Notes under the pieces: model-generated
The model's input: the letters and a program-made list of their open reading frames with translations, nothing else
Databases searched by the model: none
What the model was told of the DNA's origin: nothing
Source of the DNA: Acidisarcina sp.
GTDB lineage: Bacteria; Acidobacteriota; Terriglobia; Terriglobales; Acidobacteriaceae
Length of the DNA: 64,000 nucleotides
Assembly: GCA_035539175.1 (NCBI GenBank)
Contig: DATLIY010000008.1
Span: forward strand, 248,001 to 312,000
Direction of reading: 5' to 3'
Made by a program: the position numbers and the translations under genes
Part shown: in pieces, positions 17,915 to 26,291 of the stretch
Layout: each line of letters begins with the position of its first letter
Position numbering within the stretch: the stretch's first letter is position 1

Positions 17915-18847
17915 TCAGGGAGCGATTTCAGGAGCAATCGAAAATCCCGCCGCCACGATCTCCCCGGCAGTGACCCCGCGCTCGCGCAGAGTGCGCAGCG
18001 CCAGAGCATCATGGCGCTTCGCCAGGCGGTGGCCCAGAGCATCCGTCACCAGTGGGCAGTGGTACCAGAGCGGCTGCGGCAAGCCTAGAGCACGATAGAG
18101 CAGAATCTGGCGTGCCGTTGATTTGATAAGGTCCGCGCCACGAACGACCTCAGTGATCCGCATCGCGGCATCGTCCACCACAACGGCCAGTTGGTAGGCC
18201 GGTACGTCGTCCCGCCGCCACACCAGAAAGTCGCCGAAATCGCGCCCTGCAACGAAGCGCTGTGGGCCAAAGTACCCGTCCTCGAACTCGACCGCCTCTC
18301 CATCGGGCACACGAAAACGCCAGTTCACTCCCGCGGGAGAGAGGTCCGCACCCTGCTCTGGCAGAGCGATGGAGTGGTCCGGCTGTCGGCCATCTGGCCT
18401 GCACGTTCCGGGATACACAGGCTCGTCATCAGGCTCCGGGTTCGCCGCCTCATGCGGAGCCTGCGTTGACCGCTCCAGGTCCTTACGCGAGCACTGGCAG
18501 GGATAGATTGCGCCCTTTTGCAGCAGGCTCCGCCACGCGGCATGATAGAGCGGCAGACGCTGGCTCTGGGCATAGGGTCCAAACGGACCACCGATGTCAG
18601 GCCCCTCCTGCCAGCGAATGCCCAGCCAGTGCAGGTCCTCAAACATCGCCTGCTCATATTCGGGTCGCGAGCGATAGGGATCCAGATTCTCATTGCGAAA
18701 GACAAGCACGCCGCCGGCATCGCGGCTGCGCTGGTATGCGGTCCAGAAGGTGCGGGCATGGCCGGCATGGAGCAAGCCGGTAGGCGAAGGCGCCAGTCTT
18801 CCGCGATATTCCGAAGGCGCCAGTCTTCCCCAAGATTCCTGGTTCAC
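17915..18847 (-). CDS. gluQ: Glutamyl-Q tRNA(Asp) synthetase
   Basis: 310 residues, a GluRS-like catalytic domain without an anticodon-binding domain. It shows the N-terminal YRGRLAPSPTG, the HIGH-like HAGH, a zinc site (CQC, then YPGTC), DFLVWRRDDVPAYQLAVVVD, and a KMSKS-like RLAKR. The enzyme activates glutamate and attaches it to queuosine at position 34 of tRNA(Asp). It starts at GTG with AGGA 3 nt upstream. The N-terminus carries an in-frame duplication: an 18-nt sequence is repeated with a 27-nt period (18785-18802 and 18812-18829), giving GRLAPSEYR before GRLAPSPTG. The first copy may be a non-essential extension. Confidence 0.9.
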   Translation of the reverse strand: MNQESWGRLAPSEYRGRLAPSPTGLLHAGHARTFWTAYQRSRDAGGVLVFRNENLDPYRSRPEYEQAMFEDLHWLGIRWQEGPDIGGPFGPYAQSQRLPLYHAAWRSLLQKGAIYPCQCSRKDLERSTQAPHEAANPEPDDEPVYPGTCRPDGRQPDHSIALPEQGADLSPAGVNWRFRVPDGEAVEFEDGYFGPQRFVAGRDFGDFLVWRRDDVPAYQLAVVVDDAAMRITEVVRGADLIKSTARQILLYRALGLPQPLWYHCPLVTDALGHRLAKRHDALALRTLRERGVTAGEIVAAGFSIAPEIAP

Positions 18848-18904
18848 GAGTCCTAGTGTAACGAGTCCCGCTTCACGAGTCTCAGCCTAACGAGTCCTGG
18901 CTGC
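18846..18904 (-). repeat. Four tandem copies of a 14-15 bp motif spanning the gluQ start
   Basis: ACGAGTC(C/T) occurs at 18846, 18861, 18875 and 18890, spaced 15, 14 and 15 bp. Read on the minus strand each copy is GGACTCGT-like, and the last one supplies the AGGA and GTG of the gluQ initiation region. The copies are too few and too short for a CRISPR. Confidence 0.6.
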
Positions 18905-18917
18905 TCCACGTGCACGC

Positions 18918-18980
18918 CCCGTTTACCAGAAACACCGCGAAAGCGGAATGGCGCAAACGGGCAGAGGCATCCAGGATGCC
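18918..18980. other. Nested hairpin structure in a divergent intergenic region
   Basis: CCCGTTT (18918-18924) pairs with AAACGGG (18955-18961), enclosing CCGC-GAAA-GCGG (18935-18946), a stem with a GNRA-type tetraloop. A second hairpin GGCATCC/GGATGCC follows (18966-18980). It lies between divergent genes, so it is not a terminator of either; a structured leader of the beta-barrel mRNA or a small RNA are possible. Confidence 0.35.
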
Positions 18981-19051
18981 ACGTCTCTACTTCCTATCTA
19001 ACGTTGAGCGGCAAACGCAGATAAGCTCTTAGAAATGAGGTATCTCCCCCA

Positions 19052-19555
19052 ATGAAATCCACTCGTCTTCTTCTGCTCCTGATGGTATGTTTCTGCTCGC
19101 TTGCGGCCAGTGCTCAGACAGGTATTTACGCGGCGTTTACCGGCGCCAAGATCAACTCCAGCACCGACTGGATCTACGGTCCAACCGTTGGCGTCTACTT
19201 TGATAGATGGCACTTTGGCGTCGCGAGCGCCGGGGTTGATTTCCGCGGCCAGTTTCTCGGCGGAGGAGGGTCCACCCAATACAATAACGGGCTGGGTGGA
19301 TTAAGGGTTGCCGTTACGCCCCATGTTCTGCCAGTCAAGCCCTATGTCGAGGCAGCGATCGGTGTCGGCTACGCCAAGTTCAACCAGTCTTCATCGACCA
19401 ATTTCGCCTACAACTTCCTTGCGGGAGTGGATTACACATTTTTCCCGCGGCTGGATTGGCGCGTGGTGGAGTTCAGCTACGGTGGACTCTCCGCCTTCGA
19501 CAATACCTTCCACCCCAAGACGGTCAGCACGGGAGTTGTCCTTCGGCTGCCCTGA
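19052..19555 (+). CDS. Small outer-membrane beta-barrel protein
   Basis: 167 residues with a signal peptide (TRLLLLLMVCFCSLAASAQ). The mature part is made of alternating amphipathic strands rich in Gly and aromatic residues (GPTVGVYFDRWHFGVASAGVD; KPYVEAAIGVGYAKF; YNFLAGVDYTFFPRLDWRVV), ending in a terminal strand (STGVVLRLP). This fits an 8-stranded OmpA/OmpW-like porin fold in the outer membrane. No specific function can be given. It is monocistronic, divergent from gluQ, with an unusual structured region upstream. Confidence 0.7.
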   Translation: MKSTRLLLLLMVCFCSLAASAQTGIYAAFTGAKINSSTDWIYGPTVGVYFDRWHFGVASAGVDFRGQFLGGGGSTQYNNGLGGLRVAVTPHVLPVKPYVEAAIGVGYAKFNQSSSTNFAYNFLAGVDYTFFPRLDWRVVEFSYGGLSAFDNTFHPKTVSTGVVLRLP

Positions 19556-19561
19556 AGAGCT

Positions 19562-20878
19562 CTAGAAGAGATCGGGAATGCTGGTGAAGGCGATGCGGGT
19601 TGGTGCCGCCGCTTTCGCCAGCAGCATGCTCGCGGCGCACAGCGTATCGGTGCCATATTTGCGATTCACCGAATCCATAACGCCCGAGAGCCGCGTGCGG
19701 CGTGACTCCGCGTCAAGAGACGCAAACAGACTCAAGGTATGCAGATGGTCCGGCACCAGACCGCCCAGCCCGACGCCAACATAAAACGGCTTTTCGAAGT
19801 TTGCGCCAGTGGGCCTGGCTGCCCAGAGCTTCTTGAGAGCCTCTACCAGCGTCTGATTATCCTGGCACTCGATCACCGCCAGTCCCTGCGACCAGGCCGA
19901 CTGCGGAATTCCGGAGTTGTGCTGCGATGCGGCAGTGGCCCTGGGCACGGCATAGCGGATGGCGAGCGACACATGCGTCGTCCAGAGCCGTGCCGTGCGC
20001 AGCCGCATCGCCGCCTTATGAAGAAGCTTATGCGCCACCGCGTAGCAGCCCTCCGGCGTGCGCAGCTCCGGCGGCAGCACATGGGAGTGGCCGACGGATT
20101 TCTGATGCTCCAACTCGGCATCGTTGAAGTCCTCCCCGCGCAGCCAATACCACAGCTTCTCCCCCGGAGCACCGCCCCAGGCAGCGTGCATCTGCTCCCG
20201 GTCGAGGGACAAAAGCTGCTTCATCGTGTGAATCCCTGCCTTCTGCAGGCGCTTCTCCATGCGCGCTCCTATGCTGGGAAGATCGCGCGGCGTGAGCTGC
20301 AGGAGGGCAGCTTCCTGAATGTCGGATGTCAGAGCGACCAGGCCATCGGGCTTCTCCATGTCCGAGGCAACCTTGGCGAGATACCGGTTGGTCGCGAGGC
20401 CCACCGAGCAGCGGAGAGTCGCTCCGGCGTGCTCCCGGATGCTGGCCTTGACCTGGCGCGCCAGTTCCAGCGCCGCCAGCAGTGGCCGCTCCCGGCCAAT
20501 CAGGCGGCATGCCATCTCATCAATGGACATGACAGCGGATACCGGGATGCAGCGTTCGACCGCCTCTATGATGCGGTGGTGGTACTGCACATACTCCTCG
20601 TGCCGCGCCTCCACCAGCCGCAGGCCGGGACACATCCGCTTCGCCTCGCCCACCTGCGTCCCCGTCCGAACGCCAAAGGCCTTTGCCTCATAACTTGCGG
20701 CGATACAACAAGTTGTGTCGGCCATCAGGGGAACGACGGCCACCGGCTTTCCGCGCAATTCGGGGCGCAGCTCCTGCTCTACGGAAGCAAAGTAGGAATT
20801 CAGATCGAGGAAGAGCCAGTTGAGCTGGGGCTGACCCAGCGGCTGATTCTGGCCTGCGGGATTAGGAAAGGCCGCCAC
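19562..20878 (-). CDS. Y-family (DinB/ImpB-like) translesion DNA polymerase
   Basis: 438 residues. The palm carries the catalytic acidic motifs FLDLNSYFASVEQ (the usual DMDAFYASVE) and MSIDEMA. Fingers and thumb segments follow (SYEAKAFGVRTGTQVGEAKR; CSVGLATNRYLAKVASDMEKP; helix-hairpin-helix DLPSIGARMEKRLQKAGI), then a little-finger-like domain. The C-terminus IPDLF could be a sliding-clamp-binding peptide (inference). It copies past lesions with low fidelity. The LNSYF variation separates it from classical Pol IV. It starts at GTG, and its stop is 7 nt from the stop of the convergent beta-barrel gene. Confidence 0.85.
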   Translation of the reverse strand: MAAFPNPAGQNQPLGQPQLNWLFLDLNSYFASVEQELRPELRGKPVAVVPLMADTTCCIAASYEAKAFGVRTGTQVGEAKRMCPGLRLVEARHEEYVQYHHRIIEAVERCIPVSAVMSIDEMACRLIGRERPLLAALELARQVKASIREHAGATLRCSVGLATNRYLAKVASDMEKPDGLVALTSDIQEAALLQLTPRDLPSIGARMEKRLQKAGIHTMKQLLSLDREQMHAAWGGAPGEKLWYWLRGEDFNDAELEHQKSVGHSHVLPPELRTPEGCYAVAHKLLHKAAMRLRTARLWTTHVSLAIRYAVPRATAASQHNSGIPQSAWSQGLAVIECQDNQTLVEALKKLWAARPTGANFEKPFYVGVGLGGLVPDHLHTLSLFASLDAESRRTRLSGVMDSVNRKYGTDTLCAASMLLAKAAAPTRIAFTSIPDLF

Positions 20879-20950
20879 GCCTTATATTCGCCTTTTGTTC
20901 GCGCTTATTCAACCCAAAATATTCGTGGGACCACACGCGATAACTTTTCA

Positions 20951-20978
20951 TTGCACAAAGATTCTTTTTTTTGCACAA
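20951..20978. promoter_or_regulatory. Direct repeat TTGCACAA, copies 20 bp apart
   Basis: Two identical 8-mers at 20951-20958 and 20971-20978 flank a T-rich stretch in the region upstream of the polymerase gene. Spacing of two helical turns fits a cooperative regulator-binding site. It does not match known LexA boxes. Confidence 0.3.
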
Positions 20979-21027
20979 TGGTAACCCAAACGCCACTTGA
21001 ATCCTTCTAAGCTGAATGGGGTTGAGT

Positions 21028-21198
21028 ATGTGGTATCCAAATCTTGACGGTATATCGGAGTGGTTTTTTCAGCACGCGGCCTTGACCCTTGCGGTTTTGG
21101 TGACAGCGAGTGCAGCGCTGTTGCTAGGCTGCGCTCTGAGCGCTGTCTGCTCGCCATGCAAAGAGAAAGATAAGCTGTTCCACCGCGAGACGTTCTAA
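21028..21198 (+). CDS. Possible small single-span membrane protein
   Basis: 56 codons from the ATG at 21028 (60 from the ATG at 21016). One strong hydrophobic segment (AALTLAVLVTASAALLLGCALSAVC) is followed by a charged tail with SPCKEKDK. The ribosome-binding site is weak (GGGG upstream). This 428-nt gap between the polymerase and carboxylase genes has no other candidate. It could be a real small membrane protein; it is not recognisable as a known family. Confidence 0.35.
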   Translation: MWYPNLDGISEWFFQHAALTLAVLVTASAALLLGCALSAVCSPCKEKDKLFHRETF

Positions 21199-21292
21199 CC
21201 CGCCGCAGAGCAGGCCGTTCGCACATTCGATCCTGTAAACCCGGAATCGAATGACTCCTGCAGTGAATTCCTCGTTTCTCTTCTTCCCCATC

Positions 21293-21298
21293 TATAAT
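21293..21298 (+). promoter_or_regulatory. TATAAT -10 element just upstream of the carboxylase start
   Basis: A perfect TATAAT ends 8 nt before the ATG of the carboxylase gene, and no Shine-Dalgarno sequence is visible. If used, transcription would start at or next to the ATG, giving a leaderless mRNA. No clear -35 is seen. Confidence 0.35.
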
Positions 21299-21306
21299 CC
21301 GCAGGC

Positions 21307-22920
21307 ATGAGCGACGAGATCCTTCGGACAGACCACCTGAAAGAACTGGAGCGCAGAGACCGCCTTGCTGAAGAAGGCGGCGGTGCCGAGCGGCGTGTGC
21401 GCCAGCACGCCGAAGGGAAGCTCCTGGCGCGAGAGCGGATCGCTCTGCTGCTGGACGAAGGAACCTTTGAGGAGCTGGATAAGCTGGTGGTGCATCGCTC
21501 CACCGACTTCGGCATGCAGGAGAAACGCATTCCCGGCGATGGATTCGTGACCGGGATTGGTCGCATCGATGGGCGCACGGTATTCGTATTCGCGCAGGAT
21601 TTTACCGTCTTTGGAGGCTCCCTCTCCGAAACAAACGCGGCCAAGATTGTAAAGCTGATGGATATGGCCATGCGCGTGGGCGCGCCGGTGGTCGGCCTGA
21701 ACGACTCCGGCGGAGCACGCATCCAGGAAGGCGTCGTATCGCTTGCCGGATACGCGGACATCTTCCTGCGGAACACGCTGGCCAGCGGCGTGATTCCGCA
21801 AATCTCGGCCATCCTTGGGCCATGCGCCGGGGGAGCCGTGTATTCCCCGGCCATTACCGATTTCACCCTGATGGTCGATAAGACAAGCTACATGTTTGTG
21901 ACTGGACCGGATGTCATCCGCACCGTGACCCATGAGATCGTCTCAAAGGAAGAACTGGGCGGCGCAACCACACACAGCGAGGTCTCCGGCGTTGCACACT
22001 TCATAGCGCAGGACGACGCCGAGTGCCTGGCGATGGTTCGCGAACTGCTCAGTTTTCTGCCGGCGAACAATCTGGAAGATCCACCGCGCAAGGCGTCGAG
22101 TGACCCAGCCGATCGCGCCGACGCAAGCCTCGATACCCTGATCCCTTCAGAATCCAACCAGCCCTACGACATCAAGGATGTGATCACGCGAATTGTCGAT
22201 GAGGGTTATTTCTTTGAGGTCCACGAGCACTTCGCGCGAAACATCGTCGTTGGCTTCGCCCGCATGAACGGGCGGCCCGTCGGGCTTGTGGCAAATCAGC
22301 CCGCCTTCCTCGCCGGAGTGTTGGATATCGATGCCAGCGTGAAAGCCGCGCGATTCGTCCGCTTCTGTGACGCCTTCAATATTCCCCTGATCACCCTGGA
22401 AGATGTGCCCGGATTCCTGCCAGGAACCGAGCAGGAGTACGGAGGCATTATCCGGCAGGGAGCCAAGCTGCTCTACGCGTATGCGGAGGCGACCGTGCCC
22501 AAGCTCACCGTAATCACGCGCAAAGCCTATGGAGGAGCCTACTGCGTGATGAGCTCCAAACATATTCGCACCGACTTCAACTTTGCGTGGCCGACGGCGG
22601 AGATCGCAGTCATGGGTCCGGAGGGCGCGGTGAATATCGTCTATGGGCGCGAGCTGGCGGGAGTCGTCAAGGAGGCCGAGGATCGCGAAGGACCATTGAG
22701 CGAGGACGAACGAGCACAGGTGCTGGCGGGGGCACGCTCACAAAAGGTCGAAGAGTTCCGCGAGCAATTCGCGAATCCCTACATCGCCGCCGAGCACGGA
22801 TTTGTCGATGCCGTGATCGCTCCGCGGGACACGCGGCGAAGGCTCATCTCCGCATTAGAGATGCTGGATAGCAAACGCGACAAGAATCCGCCGAAGAAGC
22901 ACGGCAACATCCCGCTGTAG
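21307..22920 (+). CDS. pccB: Acyl-CoA carboxylase carboxyltransferase beta subunit (propionyl-CoA type)
   Basis: 537 residues with two crotonase-fold carboxyltransferase domains. The N-terminal half has [47 protein letters not shown] and [12 protein letters not shown]. The C-terminal half has [52 protein letters not shown] and [19 protein letters not shown]. It transfers carboxyl from carboxybiotin to propionyl- or acetyl-CoA, feeding methylmalonyl-CoA or fatty-acid metabolism. No biotin carboxylase or biotin carrier gene is in view, so its partner is encoded elsewhere. A methylmalonyl-CoA decarboxylase alpha subunit is a possible alternative. Confidence 0.9.
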   Translation: MSDEILRTDHLKELERRDRLAEEGGGAERRVRQHAEGKLLARERIALLLDEGTFEELDKLVVHRSTDFGMQEKRIPGDGFVTGIGRIDGRTVFVFAQDFTVFGGSLSETNAAKIVKLMDMAMRVGAPVVGLNDSGGARIQEGVVSLAGYADIFLRNTLASGVIPQISAILGPCAGGAVYSPAITDFTLMVDKTSYMFVTGPDVIRTVTHEIVSKEELGGATTHSEVSGVAHFIAQDDAECLAMVRELLSFLPANNLEDPPRKASSDPADRADASLDTLIPSESNQPYDIKDVITRIVDEGYFFEVHEHFARNIVVGFARMNGRPVGLVANQPAFLAGVLDIDASVKAARFVRFCDAFNIPLITLEDVPGFLPGTEQEYGGIIRQGAKLLYAYAEATVPKLTVITRKAYGGAYCVMSSKHIRTDFNFAWPTAEIAVMGPEGAVNIVYGRELAGVVKEAEDREGPLSEDERAQVLAGARSQKVEEFREQFANPYIAAEHGFVDAVIAPRDTRRRLISALEMLDSKRDKNPPKKHGNIPL

Positions 22921-22930
22921 GCCGCCAACA

Positions 22931-23812
22931 TCAAGGCGTGCGCAACTGCGGCTTGCCCCTCTCATTCAACTCGACGTAGCCCATTGGCCTGTGGTGGTCA
23001 TGGGTGAACAGCACGAGCCACTTCTCTGGAATCGCACGGGAGTAAAAGCGCTTTCGCTGCGCAATGCATGTGACCGGGTCCAGATCGTAGCCCATCACCC
23101 AGGTGATATCCAGGTGTGCGCTGGTGGGGATAAGGTCGGAGATGTAGCAGGCCCGCTCTCCCGCGGAGTCGATAGAGATGCCCATCAGCTGCGCAGTGTG
23201 TCCGGGATACATATCGACCGAGATGCCGGGCACGATCTCGCAGGGACCATCCAGCAGCGTCATCTGGCCGCTTGCAATCAGAGGATCGTAATTCTCCGAA
23301 ATATAGCTGACCCCATCCCGCTCCAATTGAAGATGCCCATGCTCCACCTCGCCGCGATGCGCAAAGTAGCGGGCGTTAGGGAAGGTCGGCACGATGCGGC
23401 CGTCCGCGGTCTTCGTCGTATTCCATCCCGAGTGGTCGAAATGAAGGTGTGAATTGATGACGATATCCACCTCCTCGGGCCGGATTCCCGCGGCACGAAA
23501 GGACTCCGGCAGCAGTTGTTTCGCGCCGAAGATCTCCCGCATGCGGCTCGACAGCTTATTGCCAAGTCCGGTTTCAATCGCCACCGTATGCTTGCCCGTG
23601 CGGACCACAACAGTATTGGTCCCAAGCAGGATTCGATTCTCTTCATCCGCCGGTGCGCGCTTCTCCCACATCGGCTTGGGCACAACGCCAAACATTGCGC
23701 CGCCGTCGAGGAAGAAGAAGCCATCGGTCAATACCGTCAGATCGAAGTCGCCCACCCGCGAGCGGGCGCGTATCAGGTTGTGCGAATCCGGCTGCTCCGC
23801 GGGGTGCGTCAT
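22931..23812 (-). CDS. MBL-fold metallo-hydrolase
   Basis: 293 residues with the metallo-beta-lactamase fold: the dinuclear zinc motif NSHLHFDHSG, a later His in MYPGHTAQL, an Asp in CYISDLIP, and a final His in LFTHDHH. N-terminal FDLTVLTDGFFFLDGG and IETGLGNK resemble lactonase-like members, but no substrate is assigned. There is no signal peptide, so it is probably cytoplasmic. It overlaps the end of the upstream peptidase gene by 4 nt (ATGA), showing translational coupling. Confidence 0.85.
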   Translation of the reverse strand: MTHPAEQPDSHNLIRARSRVGDFDLTVLTDGFFFLDGGAMFGVVPKPMWEKRAPADEENRILLGTNTVVVRTGKHTVAIETGLGNKLSSRMREIFGAKQLLPESFRAAGIRPEEVDIVINSHLHFDHSGWNTTKTADGRIVPTFPNARYFAHRGEVEHGHLQLERDGVSYISENYDPLIASGQMTLLDGPCEIVPGISVDMYPGHTAQLMGISIDSAGERACYISDLIPTSAHLDITWVMGYDLDPVTCIAQRKRFYSRAIPEKWLVLFTHDHHRPMGYVELNERGKPQLRTP

Positions 23813-26070
23813 TCGGCCTCTCCTGAATTTGTACCTGCCGTGGTTGCATTTTGGTGCGCATTCATCAAATACCGGTCGAAGTGGGCAAGGATTCGCTCAA
23901 AGAGATGGGTGCGCGATTCTTCGCCCGCAATGGAGTGCGTCTTGCGGGGATACAACTGCAAATCGTAAGGGATATCAGCATCGATCAAGTGCTGAAGGAA
24001 CTGGATGGAGTTCCCCACGTGCACATTGTCGTCGCCCGTGCCATGCACCAGGAGCAGCCGTCCCTTAAGATTCTGCGCTTCGTTGACCACGGAGAAATCA
24101 TGGTAGCTATCGGGGTTGCTCGCCGGCGTTCCCAGGTAGCGCTCGGTATAGGTGGAGTCGTAGTTGTGCCAGTCGGTCACCGGAGCAACCGCAACCCCTG
24201 CCACAACTCTTGACGAATGCGTCATGGCGTAGAGCGTAAACGTGCCGCCCCAGCTCCATCCCCACCATCCAACGCGATTCCGGTCGAGCTGGGGATAACG
24301 CGCCAGAGCATCGTCCAGCGCACGGAACTGATCCTCAAGCTGCACCGGCCCGAAGTTGTGATAGGCAGCCTGCTCGAAGCTGCGTCCTCGGCTTCCCATT
24401 CCGCGGTTGTCCACGTGGAGAACTGCGTATCCGTGCTGCACCAGTAGCTGATCGAAAAGAAATCCCTTGGACCACGCGTCGCGCACCGTCTGCGCGTGCG
24501 GCCCCCCGTATGGATTGATAATCAGAGGCACACTCGCTGTCGCTGTCCTGCCGGGTGGCAGCAGTAGTGATCCGTAAAGCGTCGTCCCATCCGAGGCCTT
24601 CGTCTCCAGATTTTCCGGCGCAGTAAGCGAATATCCGGAGAGCGATTTGGATTGCCAGAAGGGCTTGCACGCGCCCTTACTGGTGCACAGGCTCACGGTC
24701 GTCGGCGTCATCTGGCTGGAGTAGGTATCGGCATAGAAAGCCGCCTCGGGAGCCAGTTCCGGATCGTGAAAGCCTGCGGTCTGCGAAACCTTTCGCTTAT
24801 CGCTGCCATCCATCTGCACTGCCCACACCTGCTGTTGGCGCGCATCGCCTTCATTGGAGGCAAAGTAGACCGTGTGATGACTCTCGTCCAGCCCAGCAAT
24901 CGAGCTGACCTCGAAATCTCCCTTGGTCAGTTGAGCCTCGAGTTTCGCTGTGGTGGGGTTCGCCGCGTCGAAGGAGTAGAGATAAATATGCGAGTGACCA
25001 TCCTGCCAACTGGTCAAGGCAATGTGGATTCCGCTGAAGGTGATGTCATAGGACTCGTCAAAATACTTGTCGTCCTTCAGCGCCAGCGCGAGAGTGGTAT
25101 TTCCGGTGGCAGCGTCGGCAAAGTAGAGGTTGCGGTGCGTATGATCGCGGCTGATGGTTTCAATCCATAGCGTTTTGCGGGTGGCCCACCCGAAGCGGGG
25201 TATGTAGTCCTGACCCTCGTGGAACGGCAGCTTCATCCAGACCGTCTTGCCGCCACCGCCGCCCACCACTCCCACGCGAACCGCAGGATTGTTATCCCCC
25301 GGTTGCGGATATCGTTGCAGATCGACCTGGGCATGGGTGGGAATCCAGTCCACCAACGGATACTCCGGCACGGCTCCTTCATTCATCTCCAAATAAGCCA
25401 CCTGGCGCGAATCCGGAGACCAGAAGTAGTTGCTCCGTACGCCCAGTTCTTCCAGGTACAGCCAATCCACCTGGCCGTTGAACACGTTAGGATCCCGGTT
25501 ATTGCTCACCGACGCGGTGGGTGTCCCGGCCTTGCGCAACTGACAGATGTACAGATTGTGATCGCGAACGAAGCTGAGCATCGAGCCGTCAGGCGAAAAC
25601 TTGGGATCGTCGCCGCTGGCGATGCCGGAAAATGCCACTTGAACGCCCGTGCCGATGTGCAAATCGTAGAGCCAGAGCTGGCCGTTGGAGTCAAACAGTA
25701 AATGGCGCGAATCCGGGGCCCATATGTACCCAGGCATGTTGTAGCGCGAGCGATGATCCTTGTCCTTCTCCGGAGCATTGGCGCTGATGAGGCTCGCCAG
25801 CTTGTTGCGTCCCACCAGCACGGAAACCCTGCCCGTTGCCGCCTCCACCTGCATTAAATCGCCCTCTTCCGAGACATAGGTAAGCCGAGCGCCATCCGGC
25901 GACCACAGTTGGCCTTCCGGAGCCTTCCCCGTCAAGCCGCTTTCGCTATAGATTTCGGCAACGGTGAAGGGCCGGGCGGGAGGCGCGGTCTGCGCAAAGG
26001 AGTCAAGGGCGAGGAAGCCAAGGAAAAGAACCGGGACGGAAAGGAAGAAAAATGACAGGAACCTATTCAA
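23809..26070 (-). CDS. Dipeptidyl-peptidase IV-like S9 serine peptidase, secreted
   Basis: 753 residues with a signal peptide (FLSFFFLSVPVLFLGFLALDSFAQ). An N-terminal beta-propeller contains WLYLEELG, which fits the Glu-rich motif that anchors the substrate N-terminus in DPP-IV. The C-terminal alpha/beta-hydrolase domain has the nucleophile Ser in GWSWGG (near residue 623), Asp in VHGTGDDNVH and His in RKTHSIAG. It should remove dipeptides from peptides in the periplasm. It starts at TTG with AGGGG about 10 nt upstream; the next in-frame ATG would destroy the signal peptide. It overlaps the MBL gene by 4 nt. Confidence 0.9.
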   Translation of the reverse strand: MNRFLSFFFLSVPVLFLGFLALDSFAQTAPPARPFTVAEIYSESGLTGKAPEGQLWSPDGARLTYVSEEGDLMQVEAATGRVSVLVGRNKLASLISANAPEKDKDHRSRYNMPGYIWAPDSRHLLFDSNGQLWLYDLHIGTGVQVAFSGIASGDDPKFSPDGSMLSFVRDHNLYICQLRKAGTPTASVSNNRDPNVFNGQVDWLYLEELGVRSNYFWSPDSRQVAYLEMNEGAVPEYPLVDWIPTHAQVDLQRYPQPGDNNPAVRVGVVGGGGGKTVWMKLPFHEGQDYIPRFGWATRKTLWIETISRDHTHRNLYFADAATGNTTLALALKDDKYFDESYDITFSGIHIALTSWQDGHSHIYLYSFDAANPTTAKLEAQLTKGDFEVSSIAGLDESHHTVYFASNEGDARQQQVWAVQMDGSDKRKVSQTAGFHDPELAPEAAFYADTYSSQMTPTTVSLCTSKGACKPFWQSKSLSGYSLTAPENLETKASDGTTLYGSLLLPPGRTATASVPLIINPYGGPHAQTVRDAWSKGFLFDQLLVQHGYAVLHVDNRGMGSRGRSFEQAAYHNFGPVQLEDQFRALDDALARYPQLDRNRVGWWGWSWGGTFTLYAMTHSSRVVAGVAVAPVTDWHNYDSTYTERYLGTPASNPDSYHDFSVVNEAQNLKGRLLLVHGTGDDNVHVGNSIQFLQHLIDADIPYDLQLYPRKTHSIAGEESRTHLFERILAHFDRYLMNAHQNATTAGTNSGEAE

Positions 26071-26291
26071 AGGAAAGACCCCTACGAAGCTTTATTAAGG
26101 ATGCAGTGTATTACACGCCGCCATACAGCCGCAGAATCTTCCTTGTGGGAGCCTGCCCCATCAACATTTTGGCCTCAATATTTGCATGCGTTTCCGCCTC
26201 TGCGGCAGGAAGGAGAGGTCATCTTATGCGGAGCGGGAGATAGAGAGATTGGGTCGGTAAAAACGGCGGGTGTTAAACTATTAAGTATCGC

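Noticed and set aside
18846-18904. CRISPR array
   Set aside because: Repeats are only 8 conserved bases in a 14-15 bp period with no unique spacers of normal length.
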